Shown: in pieces, positions 16,493 to 25,464 of the stretch
Position numbering within the stretch: the first letter of the stretch is position 1
Layout of the letters: every line of letters starts with the position of its first letter
Assembly (NCBI RefSeq): GCF_002835995.1
Contig: NZ_PJBZ01000037.1
Location: 26,781 to 90,780 of the forward strand
Direction: 5' to 3'
Source: Psychromonas sp. Urea-02u-13
GTDB taxonomy: Bacteria > Pseudomonadota > Gammaproteobacteria > Enterobacterales > Psychromonadaceae
DNA length: 64,000 nucleotides
Notes under the pieces: model-generated
Told to the model about the DNA's origin: nothing
Databases searched by the model: none
The model's input: the letters and a program-made list of their open reading frames with translations, nothing else
Position numbers and translations under genes: made by a program

Positions 16493-18724
16493 CTTTTCAC
16501 ATTGATCTAATAACAGCGCTAAATCTTTATGTGTTTTACTTGAATATTGCACAATACCAGTATCAATTAAGAGTTTTAACTTGTTTTTCGGTTGTAAATT
16601 ATATTTCTGAATATTTAATTCTAAGCGAACAAAGTGGCCACTATCCGCCAAGGTATAGTCACTGTCATTGAGCAAAACGACAAATTCATCGCCACCAATA
16701 CGCGAAATTAAATCGGTATCACGGAAAGTATCATTAAGGATATTTGCAAAATCTCTTAACAACGCATCACCCGCCTGTTCACCATACTGATGATTTAATT
16801 TACGCATGCCATGAATATCAAAATGTATGGCAAAAAATGGCTTCTTAGTACGTTGCGCTAATCTAAAGTAATTTTCACCACTACTCATCAAGCCACGTAA
16901 ATTCAGTAATCCTGTTAACTCGTCTGCCACAATAAGCTCATGTGCTTTGTCCTGTAAGCTCTTGGTTCTACTAATGTCGGTACTAATTTCAATAATGCCA
17001 CTTAATACCCCGTGATCGTCAAATATAGGCTTAAAATCGATAGAAAGTGTTTTGGTATGTCCATGGTGATTATATTTTATCGTTTCAACATGCGTGGCAA
17101 TACTCTCCTCTTTTGCCTTTTTAAGTGGGCAAACTTCAGGGCTACATTGCATACAAGTAAACAGCTTTTCACATGCAGCATCAAGTAACTGCGATGTTTT
17201 ATAACCACTGAGTTTTTCAAACTCTTTATTCACTAACTTAACTTGTTTATCACGATTAAAGATTCTTAATCCAACCGGCAGGCTATTCATCAATTGTGTT
17301 TGTAGCGCTAATGCTTCTTCTAATTTCTGTTGTGTCGCCACTTCTCTTGTTTCATTAACAATAAAACCTAATACGCCTGCGACCTGCTGATTCTCTTTTT
17401 TAACCACAAACAAAGAGGTATTGAGATTTATAACCCCTACTTCATCAATCACACTCTCTTTAATATACTTTCTGCCACCACAATCTAACAACTCCGTCGC
17501 TGATGTTTGCAAAGCTTCAGGCTCATTATCAAATGCCTTGTCCTGATCAGCAAAAAACAGGTCTGGTGCAAGTGCAAAGTGTTTAAAAAAGGCAGTATTA
17601 GCCCCTTTATAACGGTTTTTATCGTCTTTACAAAAAACAGGGAAAGGTAATGCGTCAATCATGCTTTTATAGAAACTTAAATTATTTCTATTGTTTTCAT
17701 TTTGTCGATAAAGATAATAACAGAGTAAAAAAAACAGAGAGATAACCAGCAATAACAATATATTACGGTTTTTCTTACCGATAGTGACACTGGGTTTAGG
17801 TGCGTAAGTGAATAGGTGCCCGACCACGTCACCATTGATATTACTTAAGGGTAAAAAGTTAATAAAACCCTCCTGCCCTTTGAACTTCTCTAACATGGAG
17901 AAGGCATCTACTTTTAATAATGCCTCTTTGTGAGCCTCAGTAAACGTCGCTTTTAAACGTAAAAATTCCTGTTTTGTCACCTGAAGGTGACGTTTCTTAT
18001 TCTTCTCTTCTCGTTTTAATACGTAATAAGCATCTGATAAAGCAGCTTCTTCGTAGAGTTTCCACTTATTGCGGATATCTAATAACTGTCTTTTAGAAAA
18101 CATAAACTGGCTAACCGCACCATATTTCGCAAAGAGAAATTTTTGTACATTGATTAAGGGTAATCCCACTTCTGCAACGGCAATTAACGCATGATGATCA
18201 TCAAAAATAGGAAAGAAAAAACGATACAGGTAAACACCATCCTGCAATGATAATCCTGAATAGGAGACATGGTCTTTAATGACCTTTTGTAATCCTACGT
18301 TGTAAACTAATTCCTTATCAAAACTCTGGTAAGGAGAATCTAAACGCAGTAATGGATGCCCATCAACAAGGTATATCTGCTGTTTAGGGAAATGCTGACG
18401 ACTACTCTGGAATTTAAAATGTAATGACTGATACAAACGTTCTTTGATTAAACCCAACGATTGATCATCTGGCGCTTCACTTGCTTCTTGTAATAAAGAG
18501 GTGATTCTTGAATGGTTAAACTGTAATTCAAATAATAGAATAGCTGCTTTTTTGTTCTGTTCCATTACCGTGTTATAAGAATTTTTAATCTCTTTTTCAA
18601 TCTCTTTGATCTGTGCTTTATTACCTTGATTATCAACAATAAAATAAATTAAAGCCGTGAATAGCATGATACTAAGCAGTGCTAAAAAAAATTCAAAATA
18701 GTGGCTACGTTTAGTATGCAACAT
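16454..18724 (-). CDS. Membrane sensor diguanylate cyclase (periplasmic sensor, PAS-PAS-GGDEF)
   Basis: A 756-residue signalling protein. TM helix 1 is at about 9-30, then a periplasmic sensing region of about 290 residues (probably Cache-like), TM helix 2 near 323-342, PAS domain 1 near 353-465, PAS domain 2 near 475-600 and a GGDEF domain near 610-756. The active site is intact (RIGGDEFVVLL), and an RxxD inhibitory site (RDTD) sits five residues before GGDEF, so the enzyme should make cyclic di-GMP and be product-inhibited. PAS 2 carries four cysteines spaced Cx5Cx2Cx4C (CEKLFTCMQCSPEVC), suggesting metal, iron-sulfur or redox sensing. The gene is monocistronic, divergent from the LpxL homologue. 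Confidence 0.93.
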   Translation of the reverse strand: MLHTKRSHYFEFFLALLSIMLFTALIYFIVDNQGNKAQIKEIEKEIKNSYNTVMEQNKKAAILLFELQFNHSRITSLLQEASEAPDDQSLGLIKERLYQSLHFKFQSSRQHFPKQQIYLVDGHPLLRLDSPYQSFDKELVYNVGLQKVIKDHVSYSGLSLQDGVYLYRFFFPIFDDHHALIAVAEVGLPLINVQKFLFAKYGAVSQFMFSKRQLLDIRNKWKLYEEAALSDAYYVLKREEKNKKRHLQVTKQEFLRLKATFTEAHKEALLKVDAFSMLEKFKGQEGFINFLPLSNINGDVVGHLFTYAPKPSVTIGKKNRNILLLLVISLFFLLCYYLYRQNENNRNNLSFYKSMIDALPFPVFCKDDKNRYKGANTAFFKHFALAPDLFFADQDKAFDNEPEALQTSATELLDCGGRKYIKESVIDEVGVINLNTSLFVVKKENQQVAGVLGFIVNETREVATQQKLEEALALQTQLMNSLPVGLRIFNRDKQVKLVNKEFEKLSGYKTSQLLDAACEKLFTCMQCSPEVCPLKKAKEESIATHVETIKYNHHGHTKTLSIDFKPIFDDHGVLSGIIEISTDISRTKSLQDKAHELIVADELTGLLNLRGLMSSGENYFRLAQRTKKPFFAIHFDIHGMRKLNHQYGEQAGDALLRDFANILNDTFRDTDLISRIGGDEFVVLLNDSDYTLADSGHFVRLELNIQKYNLQPKNKLKLLIDTGIVQYSSKTHKDLALLLDQCEKLVYEQQLKRNIS

Positions 18725-18857
18725 CTATAATTCCATCAAAAATAAAATAAAGAAATACCTATTTTAATGAAAATTAAAAATTAATCCGAGACAAAATAGG
18801 CATTTATGGGAATATTCGGTAGAATTATTTTATTACCTTTAACTTAAGTGGTCATAT

Positions 18858-19778
18858 ATGGATACATACAAACTCAACGTTGCTTTCTGCCATCCTAAAT
18901 ATTGGCTAGCTTGGTTAGGTATTGCGGCGCTTTTTATTAGCTCATTCCTCCCCTACAGTGCACTTCTTTTTTTAGGGCGATTATTAGGCCGAAGCGCGAC
19001 CTTTTTTGCCCAAGAACGTGGCAACATCGCACGTCGTAATATTGCTCTTTGTTTCCCTGCACTTTCAGAAAAAGAGATAGATAACAAAGTTAAATTAAAT
19101 TTTGAAAACAGCGGTATTGCGTTATTAGAAATGGGCATGGCGTGGTTTTGGCCAAGTTGGCGTGTGCGTGGTTTATTAAAAGTGCGTGGCGCAGAGCATG
19201 TTGATAAAGCGATTATTAATGGCCAAGGCATTATCTTTTTAGGGGCGCATTTCCTTACCTTAGAGATGGGTGCACGTGCTTTAGGGTTAAGCCAACCTTG
19301 TAATGCTGTATACCGAAAACACAGTAACGCCGTACTTGATTACTGGTTTTATTGGGGAAGAATGCGCGAACATAAAGCCATGTTAGACAGAAAAGATTTT
19401 AAGGGCATGTTACGTGTTTTAAAAAATTCAGATGCGCTTTGGTATGCACCCGATCATGATTACGGAAAACATAAAAGCAGCGTATTTGCGCCTTTCTTTG
19501 ACGTTGAAAATGCCAATACCGTTGCAGGTACAAGTACCCTTGCACGAGTAAAAAACAGCTGTGTTATTCCTGTTTTCTTAAAACGTTTACCCGGCACAGA
19601 AGGTTATGAATTAATCTTTTATCCGGCACTGGAAAACTTTCCAAGCAAAGATATTGAAGCGGATACCACACTCACCAACCAACAGATTGAAAAAATGGTT
19701 TTAGAATGTGATGACCAATATATGTGGATGCATAAACGTTTTAAAACACGCCCTGAGGGTGAAGCATCTTTTTACTAG
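18858..19778 (+). CDS. lpxL: Lipid A late acyltransferase, LpxL type
   Basis: A 306-residue inner-membrane acyltransferase, same length and motif layout as E. coli LpxL (HtrB). It has an N-terminal hydrophobic anchor (about 17-40), the HX4E catalytic motif HFLTLE (131-136), the strongly conserved MLDRKD and ALWYAPDHDYG blocks, and the terminal QYMWMHKRFKTRPEG. It transfers a secondary acyl chain from acyl-ACP to Kdo2-lipid IVA. LpxL, LpxM and LpxP are paralogous, so which chain and position is used cannot be fixed here, although the NIALCFP...EMGMAWFWP region is most like LpxL. A repeat element begins 13 bp after its stop. Confidence 0.9.
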   Translation: MDTYKLNVAFCHPKYWLAWLGIAALFISSFLPYSALLFLGRLLGRSATFFAQERGNIARRNIALCFPALSEKEIDNKVKLNFENSGIALLEMGMAWFWPSWRVRGLLKVRGAEHVDKAIINGQGIIFLGAHFLTLEMGARALGLSQPCNAVYRKHSNAVLDYWFYWGRMREHKAMLDRKDFKGMLRVLKNSDALWYAPDHDYGKHKSSVFAPFFDVENANTVAGTSTLARVKNSCVIPVFLKRLPGTEGYELIFYPALENFPSKDIEADTTLTNQQIEKMVLECDDQYMWMHKRFKTRPEGEASFY

Positions 19779-19791
19779 CGTAGGTTCATCT

Positions 19792-19960
19792 ATACCCATG
19801 CTACCTCAAGATGCTTTGTCAGGCACAAGCTCGGTAATCAGGTCAAGGCGCCACATGAGGTAATGGTCATTCCCTTTCCGATTGTTGTAACACAGAGCTG
19901 CCGTGGTTGAATAATAAGCGAGCTTGAGTCCCGTAGGGCAAGGCAACTTGCAGCAATTTA
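19792..19960. mobile_element. MITE-like element B (truncated at one end)
   Basis: A relative of the element at 1.95-2.22 kb. The left end is ATACCCATGCTACCTCAAG (19792-19810). The inner inverted arms are AAGCTCG (19827-19833) and CGAGCTT (19919-19925), and the core shares CAAGGCGCCACAT, AATGGTCATTCCC and GAGCTGCC-type blocks. The outermost base pair of the inner arms differs from element A in both arms together, which keeps the pairing. No matching right terminal repeat is seen: the element runs into the stop codon of glnE at 19961, so it may be a one-ended or decayed copy. Confidence 0.6.
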
Positions 19961-22798
19961 CTAATCTAAAAACTGTTCCCATATCTTTATCACTGCTTGG
20001 CACTCTGCTTCAATACTCTTTTTATCAACAATACGGGTTTGTTTATTAAGGGTTAATCGATGAGCTGCATCACGAATCACGTAATATGCCTTATTTAATG
20101 ATTTTTCCTGTGTTTCCGTTAATAATTGCAACTCTTTACAAGTTTCAAAAATACGTAAATTATCAGACCATTTACATAATGATTTATCGCATTCTGCCGC
20201 ATAAGCCAGCACTAAGTATTGCGCAATAAACTCAATATCAACCATGCCACCCGGCGATTGTTTAAGGTCAAACAGCCCTGTTTCTGCGCGATTAAGATGA
20301 TCACGCATTTTTTTACGCATATCAGAGACACTTTTTGCGAGCACTTTTTTATCACGAGGCAACGACAAAACAGACTCTCTGAGTGTATTAAACTGCGCTA
20401 ACAGAATATCATCTGAAAATACCGCACGTGAACGAACCAATGCTTGATGTTCCCAAGTCCATGCGTCATTACGCAAGTACTTTTCATAACCTATCATGCC
20501 TGCGACGATAGGCCCTGAATCGCCAGAGGGGCGTAAGCGCATATCTATTTCATACAATATCCCCGAGTTAGTGCGTGCACTAAATAGGTGGATAATACGT
20601 TGCCCTAAGCGGAAATAGAAAAGTTGGTTATCAATAGCTCGGCGGCCATTGGTTTGCCCTGAAATCTCACTATCATGCAAAAACACGACGTCTAAATCGG
20701 AACCGTAACCAAGCTCAAAGCCCCCCATTTTTCCATAACCAATAACGGCAAACCCTTTACGATCGGTATCAATCACATTACTTGGCATGCCAAATTTCTC
20801 GACCATTTGAGCCCATGCAATGTGTATCACATAACCCATTAATGCTTCACTTAAGTAGGTTAAGTGATCACTCACTTTAGGCAACTCAATCGCACCGGCA
20901 ATATCCGCAGCCGCAATACGTAAAAATTGCATCTGTTTAAATTGGCGTAACGCTTCCATTTGCTGCTCCATATCCTCTTCTGGGACACGTAACATAAATT
21001 GGCGTAAATCGGTTTTATAGTTAAGTAACTCTGTGGGATTGTACAAATGTTGCGGATCAAGTAATTCATCCAATAAGATAGGATGGCGACCTAACTGAGA
21101 GCTAATACGCGGACTTGCATGGCATAATTTTAATAATTGCTTGAGCGCGCCCTCGTTTTCATTAAGCAGCTCTAAATAAGCAGTACGGCGCATGATTTGT
21201 AATAAAAGCTCTGTTATACGCTTCATTAATTCTGCAGGACTTTCGTAAGCACAAATCTTCTCTACTATTTTAGGTAGTAACTTGGCCATTGTCTCCTGCC
21301 CACGAGTCCCCATTGGACGTTTATTAATATCGTCTTTAAAACTAAGTAGTATTGCGCTTAACTGTGTCGCAAGGGTTTCTGTAATGCCTTTTTCAATTAA
21401 TAGGTCGATAGTCTCTTGCGTGGTTAAGTCCAAGGCCCATAATTCACAAAGATCTTGGTCAGAATGTTTTTCATCCTCATTGTCTCCCACTACCCAGTTG
21501 AATTCATCATGCACATTTTTCATCACCCCATTTAGCTTCTGATAAAAACTATCCCAATCATTAAATTGCATAACCTGAATAAGACGACATTTATCTAGCT
21601 CATTGGTGGGTAATGTTTGTGTTTGCTGATCGCCAATTTGTTGTAGGATATTTTCCACACGACGTAAAAAATGATAAGACTCAAGCAAACAGTTTATGCG
21701 CTCAGCAGGTAACGCATCAATCTCCCCAATCACCTTTAAGGTTTCTTGCAAGCCTTTACACTGCAGTGTAGGCGTTCGCCCCCCATGAATTAATTGAAAT
21801 GCTTGTGCAACAAATTCAATTTCACGAATACCACCGGTGCCAAGTTTAATATTATCTTTTAGCCCTTTACGGCGTACTTCAGCACTGATCATCGCTTTCA
21901 TTTTTCGTAATGATTCAATGGCACTAAAATCGATATAACGGCGATAAACAAAAGGACGTAACATAGCCTCAAGCTCTTTTTTATATTCACCCTCTTCACC
22001 TATCACACGCGCTTTGACCATTGCATAGCGTTCCCATTCACGCCCGTGACTTTGATAATAATCTTCAATAGACGCAAAACTGGTGACTAAAGGCCCAGAG
22101 TCTCCAAAAGGACGTAAACGCATATCAACACGATAAACAAAACCATCTGCAGTAATCTGATGCAGTGCAGCAATAAGGCGTTGCCCAAGCTTAATAAAGA
22201 AGGTCTGATTAGCAATCACACGGCGACCCCCTTTGGTTTCACCATGTTCAGGATAGGTGAAGATGAGATCAATATCTGAAGAGAAGTTGAGCTCTCGTCC
22301 GCCCAATTTCCCCATCGCAAAGATATACAAGCTCTGTTTAACACCCTCGGCATTAAAAGGTGTGCCCTGCTCAGAGCATTGTTTTTCATATAACCAGTTC
22401 ATACCTTGTAAAATAAGTTGGTCGGCTAAAAATGAGATATGCAAAAAACTCTCTTCTAACGAGGCTTGGCCAAGTAATTCTCGCCAAGCAATAATAACCA
22501 TGTGTTTACGGCGAAATTGGCGTAATACCTTATGCAGTTGGGGTTCATCATTGGTGGCATTTAGATTATTTTCTAGCTCTTCTTGAAGCGACACGGTTCG
22601 GTGCGCTGAAACCAGTAAACCACTGTTATATAACTCTGCTAATAGCTCAGGCTGCTTGATTAACGAGTCAGCAATAAAATCACTCAGTCCAAGCACTGTG
22701 TTTAATTCTGTTAGTTGAGTTTCATTACAAAAAGTCAGGTCGACTCTTTCATTAAGATTTTCAAGATGATGAGAAGCGCAATCGGAGAGTAAAGACAT
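19961..22798 (-). CDS. glnE: Bifunctional glutamine synthetase adenylyltransferase/adenylyl-removing enzyme
   Basis: A 945-residue protein, normal for GlnE. It is a tandem of two nucleotidyltransferase units: the N-terminal adenylyl-removing half has FSSDIDLIFTYPE, and the C-terminal adenylyltransferase half has GYGSDLDVVFLHD. Each is followed by an RLRPFGDSGP or RLRPSGDSGP motif and a helical GlnD-PII-type domain. It attaches AMP to, and removes it from, glutamine synthetase according to PII status, tuning nitrogen assimilation. It stands alone on the minus strand. Its C-terminus meets repeat element B, so the final residues could have been altered by it. Confidence 0.97.
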   Translation of the reverse strand: MSLLSDCASHHLENLNERVDLTFCNETQLTELNTVLGLSDFIADSLIKQPELLAELYNSGLLVSAHRTVSLQEELENNLNATNDEPQLHKVLRQFRRKHMVIIAWRELLGQASLEESFLHISFLADQLILQGMNWLYEKQCSEQGTPFNAEGVKQSLYIFAMGKLGGRELNFSSDIDLIFTYPEHGETKGGRRVIANQTFFIKLGQRLIAALHQITADGFVYRVDMRLRPFGDSGPLVTSFASIEDYYQSHGREWERYAMVKARVIGEEGEYKKELEAMLRPFVYRRYIDFSAIESLRKMKAMISAEVRRKGLKDNIKLGTGGIREIEFVAQAFQLIHGGRTPTLQCKGLQETLKVIGEIDALPAERINCLLESYHFLRRVENILQQIGDQQTQTLPTNELDKCRLIQVMQFNDWDSFYQKLNGVMKNVHDEFNWVVGDNEDEKHSDQDLCELWALDLTTQETIDLLIEKGITETLATQLSAILLSFKDDINKRPMGTRGQETMAKLLPKIVEKICAYESPAELMKRITELLLQIMRRTAYLELLNENEGALKQLLKLCHASPRISSQLGRHPILLDELLDPQHLYNPTELLNYKTDLRQFMLRVPEEDMEQQMEALRQFKQMQFLRIAAADIAGAIELPKVSDHLTYLSEALMGYVIHIAWAQMVEKFGMPSNVIDTDRKGFAVIGYGKMGGFELGYGSDLDVVFLHDSEISGQTNGRRAIDNQLFYFRLGQRIIHLFSARTNSGILYEIDMRLRPSGDSGPIVAGMIGYEKYLRNDAWTWEHQALVRSRAVFSDDILLAQFNTLRESVLSLPRDKKVLAKSVSDMRKKMRDHLNRAETGLFDLKQSPGGMVDIEFIAQYLVLAYAAECDKSLCKWSDNLRIFETCKELQLLTETQEKSLNKAYYVIRDAAHRLTLNKQTRIVDKKSIEAECQAVIKIWEQFLD

Positions 22799-22942
22799 AA
22801 CAGCAACCTATTTTTATCAATAAAGCAGTTAACTTAGCAGTTGTGTGAAAGATGATCAGTAATAAATGCTTTTAAGCATTGAAAAATAACGTCATCTCCG
22901 CAATATTACCTTTACAGATAAAAAAATAAAAAACCAAACCGC

Positions 22943-22971
22943 TTGACATATAATGACTGGCGGACTAAATT
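22943..22971 (+). promoter_or_regulatory. Sigma-70-type promoter of the yjfI-like gene
   Basis: A perfect -35 hexamer TTGACA at 22943-22948, a 17-bp spacer, and a -10-like TAAATT at 22966-22971, some 44 bp before the ATG of the DUF2170 gene. Its position also shows that the open frame beginning at the TTG of this -35 box is not the true start of that gene. Confidence 0.6.
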
Positions 22972-23014
22972 AGTTTTCAACGAGACATTAAATGTCTTTA
23001 CTCTAAGGAGCATT

Positions 23015-23428
23015 ATGAATATTCATACAATAGCGACTCATTTAAACCAGTTGCAAGATGCAACAGAAACAGGGTTTAGTTTTGACTGTACACCGATTGA
23101 TGGTGATATCGATGTATTACAAGTTGAAATGGTTGGTCGTGAAGAGATCCCTATTTTTCTCTCTATCAGTGATAACCAAATTTTATGTATCGCTTATTTA
23201 TGGGGTGAAGATGAAGTAAAGGCAGACTTAAAAGCCAATATGATAGAAGCGATGTTAGAACTGAACATCCCAATGCCACTTTCTTCTTTTGCAAAAGTTG
23301 AAGATAAATACGTGGTTTTTGGTGCACTATCCATCAACTCAACACTTGATGATATTGAATTAGAAGTGGTCACGCTAAGTGATAACAGCTTAGAAGTAAT
23401 CAGCGCAATGGAAACTTATTTAAAGTAA
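23015..23428 (+). CDS. yjfI: YjfI-like DUF2170 protein
   Basis: A 137-residue soluble acidic protein of the DUF2170 (YjfI) family. The ATG at 23015 is chosen because AAGGAG lies 4 bp ahead and a promoter lies upstream; the longer frame would begin inside the -35 box. The sequence alternates strands and helices (VLQVEMVGREEIPIFLSIS, ILCIAYLWGEDEV), with no catalytic motif I can name. In E. coli the family member sits directly upstream of the PspA-like yjfJ and DUF2491 yjfK genes, the same order as here. A role in a membrane-stress module is inferred from context. Confidence 0.85.
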   Translation: MNIHTIATHLNQLQDATETGFSFDCTPIDGDIDVLQVEMVGREEIPIFLSISDNQILCIAYLWGEDEVKADLKANMIEAMLELNIPMPLSSFAKVEDKYVVFGALSINSTLDDIELEVVTLSDNSLEVISAMETYLK

Positions 23429-23485
23429 AACCAATTAGTTAACTTAGTTAATAAATGATGTGTTTTATACAAAATAAACAGTAAG

Positions 23486-23551
23486 TGCTCAGAACTAAGC
23501 CATTTATGATTAGTTCAAGGCGAAAGCGCAGTTTAATGGCTTAAATGAGCA
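23486..23551. repeat. Inverted repeat between the yjfI-like and PspA-like genes
   Basis: An imperfect hairpin: left arm TGCTCAGAACTAAGCCATT (23486-23504) against right arm AATGGCTTAAATGAGCA (23535-23551). It encloses TTCAAGGCGAAAGCGCAG, which resembles the CAAGGCG core of the elements near 2 kb and 19.8 kb. It may be a small member of the same repeat superfamily, or an RNA structure separating the two genes. There is no T-rich tail, so it is not an obvious terminator. Confidence 0.5.
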
Positions 23552-23618
23552 TTTTTTAACGACGAAATAGGCCTAAATGGCGACGGCCTGAGTAGTTACA
23601 AATAAGTAAGGAAATATT

Positions 23619-24302
23619 ATGAGCATATTTAAAAAAATCATTACAGCAATACGTGGTGGCGCTAGTGAAGCCGGTGAAGCAATCGTTGATGCAAATTCAA
23701 CACGTATTTTTGAACAAGAGATCCGCGATAGCGAAAAGCATATTACGATTGCTAAACGTGACCTAACTGAAGTCATGGCAAAACAGATGCAAACCGCACG
23801 TGAACTTGCACAGCTACAAACAAGCATTAAAGAACATGAAGGTTATGCGTTGCAAGCGCTTGAGCAAGGTAACGAAGCATTAGCGATTGAAGTTGCTGAG
23901 AAAATTGGCGAATTGGAAATCAATGCAGCTGACCAGCAGCAAGCCAATGAAAGCTTCCTAAAGAGCTCAGATCGCTTAAAAGTACTTATTAAAAAGAGTG
24001 AGCGTCAACTAACTGATTATAAACGTCAGTTAAGCATGGTAAAAACAACTGATAGTGTGCAAAAAGCAACATCAGCGATTACCAGTAACTTTACGGCAAG
24101 TAACTCGAAACTATTAAATGCAAAAGATTCATTAGATCGCATTAAAAAGAAACAAGCTAATTTTGATGATAAGTTAAAAGCAGCTGAGCAACTAGATGCA
24201 GAAAATGACGATAGTTCGCTAAAAGCGAAGTTACAAGATGCAGGTATTGGCGCACAACAATCAAGTGCACAATCAATCTTAGATCGCTTAAAAAACAAAT
24301 AA
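23619..24302 (+). CDS. yjfJ: PspA/IM30-family protein, YjfJ-like
   Basis: A 227-residue protein of the PspA/IM30 (ESCRT-III-like) family. It is almost entirely long helix and coiled coil (about 25-190), with the family start FKKIITAIRGGASEAGEAIVD, a membrane-binding amphipathic helix, and a central ALEQGNEALAIEVAEKIGELE segment. PspA-type proteins oligomerise on stressed inner membranes and limit proton leakage. The pairing with DUF2170 and DUF2491 genes matches E. coli yjfIJK rather than the pspABC operon; no pspF, pspB or pspC gene is nearby. A good AAGGAA ribosome site precedes it. Confidence 0.92.
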   Translation: MSIFKKIITAIRGGASEAGEAIVDANSTRIFEQEIRDSEKHITIAKRDLTEVMAKQMQTARELAQLQTSIKEHEGYALQALEQGNEALAIEVAEKIGELEINAADQQQANESFLKSSDRLKVLIKKSERQLTDYKRQLSMVKTTDSVQKATSAITSNFTASNSKLLNAKDSLDRIKKKQANFDDKLKAAEQLDAENDDSSLKAKLQDAGIGAQQSSAQSILDRLKNK

Positions 24303-24318
24303 TTAATCTCAAGATAGC

Positions 24319-24351
24319 AACACGAGTACCTTTTCGGGGCTCGTGTTTTTT
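24319..24351 (+). terminator. Rho-independent terminator/attenuator after the PspA-like gene
   Basis: An 8-bp GC-containing stem, AACACGAG (24319-24326) pairing with CTCGTGTT (24340-24347), followed directly by a T run. It stands inside the cluster, before the DUF2491 gene, so it should reduce rather than abolish read-through, or the downstream genes have their own promoter. Confidence 0.75.
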
Positions 24352-24386
24352 GCGTTTTGATTTGACTAAAAAGTAGAAGGTAATCG

Positions 24387-25031
24387 ATGAGTTTTTTTAA
24401 ATCTCTGTTTGCTAAAAAACAAGCGCTACCAACACGCTCGCTGGATCATGCTTCGCAATTACAACTGCGTGACCTTTTCACTTTTAGTGATAGCTTTGCA
24501 TTACCACAAGCCATGCGAAAAATGCAGCTACAAGTGAACGAAATCAACACACTTGAATTTAAACATGAACATTATGCTCAAGTAATAGGGCAAGGTGCTG
24601 GCTCACAGCTGGTTTATCTCAGCTTCCCTAGCAACCCACAACAATTAGTTAAATTAAGCCTTTTATTAACACGTGATGATGTTGAAACATTATTTGATAT
24701 GGATGACTTCTCAGAAATATTTGAAGCCCCAGGCAAGGCACGATTAAAGCCATTAACAAATACCCACAACTATGCCGATATGATTGCAGATGAATATATT
24801 CAGCAAGACTTTATGACAACGGGTTATTTACATCGACAGGACTATAGAGGCGCGACACCGCCACAATACAATGAAGATAAACATGGTCAAGAGTTTGAGT
24901 TTTATTCACTGCAAGGTGGCCAAGAAAAACGCTTCATAGACATATTTATATTTGAAAATGGCGACACAGATGTGTACCTTTCATTTCTACGACCAGCGAA
25001 TGAAATTGCTGAATTGTGGATAAAAGAGTAA
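24387..25031 (+). CDS. yjfK: YjfK-like DUF2491 protein
   Basis: A 214-residue soluble protein of the DUF2491 family (E. coli YjfK, about 219 residues). It opens with a short basic stretch (MSFFKSLFAKKQ) that could be membrane-associating; the rest is a mixed alpha/beta domain rich in acidic and aromatic residues (VETLFDMDDFSEIFEAPG, EFYSLQGGQEKRFIDIF). No enzymatic motif is recognised. It always travels with PspA-like yjfJ in the systems I know. An AGAAGG ribosome site is present. Function inferred from neighbours only. Confidence 0.85.
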   Translation: MSFFKSLFAKKQALPTRSLDHASQLQLRDLFTFSDSFALPQAMRKMQLQVNEINTLEFKHEHYAQVIGQGAGSQLVYLSFPSNPQQLVKLSLLLTRDDVETLFDMDDFSEIFEAPGKARLKPLTNTHNYADMIADEYIQQDFMTTGYLHRQDYRGATPPQYNEDKHGQEFEFYSLQGGQEKRFIDIFIFENGDTDVYLSFLRPANEIAELWIKE

Positions 25032-25102
25032 ATAAAAGAATCGATAGAAGAATAAATAGCAGTATAAAGGGCGAATCATGATGAAACCAAAGGAGAGCAA
25101 AC

Positions 25103-25441
25103 ATGCCACACGGTAAATTACCTGAAAAATGGCAACAATCTGCCAAAGTTGTAAAAGCGGTACAGATTGCCTTTGATATGGATAGTAAGCTGCAATATAG
25201 CATCCGCCGCAGCGCACTTGATAAAGGTGTTAGCCCTTCTGAGCAGATTCGTCATCTATTAGAATTACCCACCCACAAAAAGCCAAAACGTCCACGTTTA
25301 ACTGTGAGTTTAAGTGGTGAAGATTATCAGTTTTTAAGCCTGCGTTACGATATTCCCGCAGATGAACAGCTAGAAATTAAAAAGCAGGTAATCGAAGAAT
25401 TAACACAGTTTGCTTTGCAAAGTGAATTTCATAAAAGTTAG
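25103..25441 (+). CDS. Small basic protein resembling two ribbon-helix-helix units
   Basis: A 112-residue basic protein behind a strong AAAGGAGAG ribosome site, 71 bp after the yjfK-like gene and before the cluster terminator. The N-terminal half looks like a ribbon-helix-helix unit: strand VQIAFDMD, helix LQYSIRRSALDKG, turn VSPSEQ, helix IRHLLEL. The second half repeats the pattern less clearly: strand RLTVSLS, helix EDYQFLSLRYDI, turn PADEQ, helix IKKQVIEELTQFA. If correct, a single chain would form the two-fold unit that RHH repressors normally build as dimers. It may regulate the cluster or be a structural partner. This is inference from pattern only. Confidence 0.7.
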   Translation: MPHGKLPEKWQQSAKVVKAVQIAFDMDSKLQYSIRRSALDKGVSPSEQIRHLLELPTHKKPKRPRLTVSLSGEDYQFLSLRYDIPADEQLEIKKQVIEELTQFALQSEFHKS

Positions 25442-25464
25442 TTTTTAGCTTTATGACAGACAAT

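Noticed and set aside
22943..23014. Longer start for the DUF2170 gene at a TTG codon
   Set aside because: The TTG is the -35 hexamer of a good promoter (17-bp spacer to TAAATT), and a strong ribosome site precedes the ATG at 23015.
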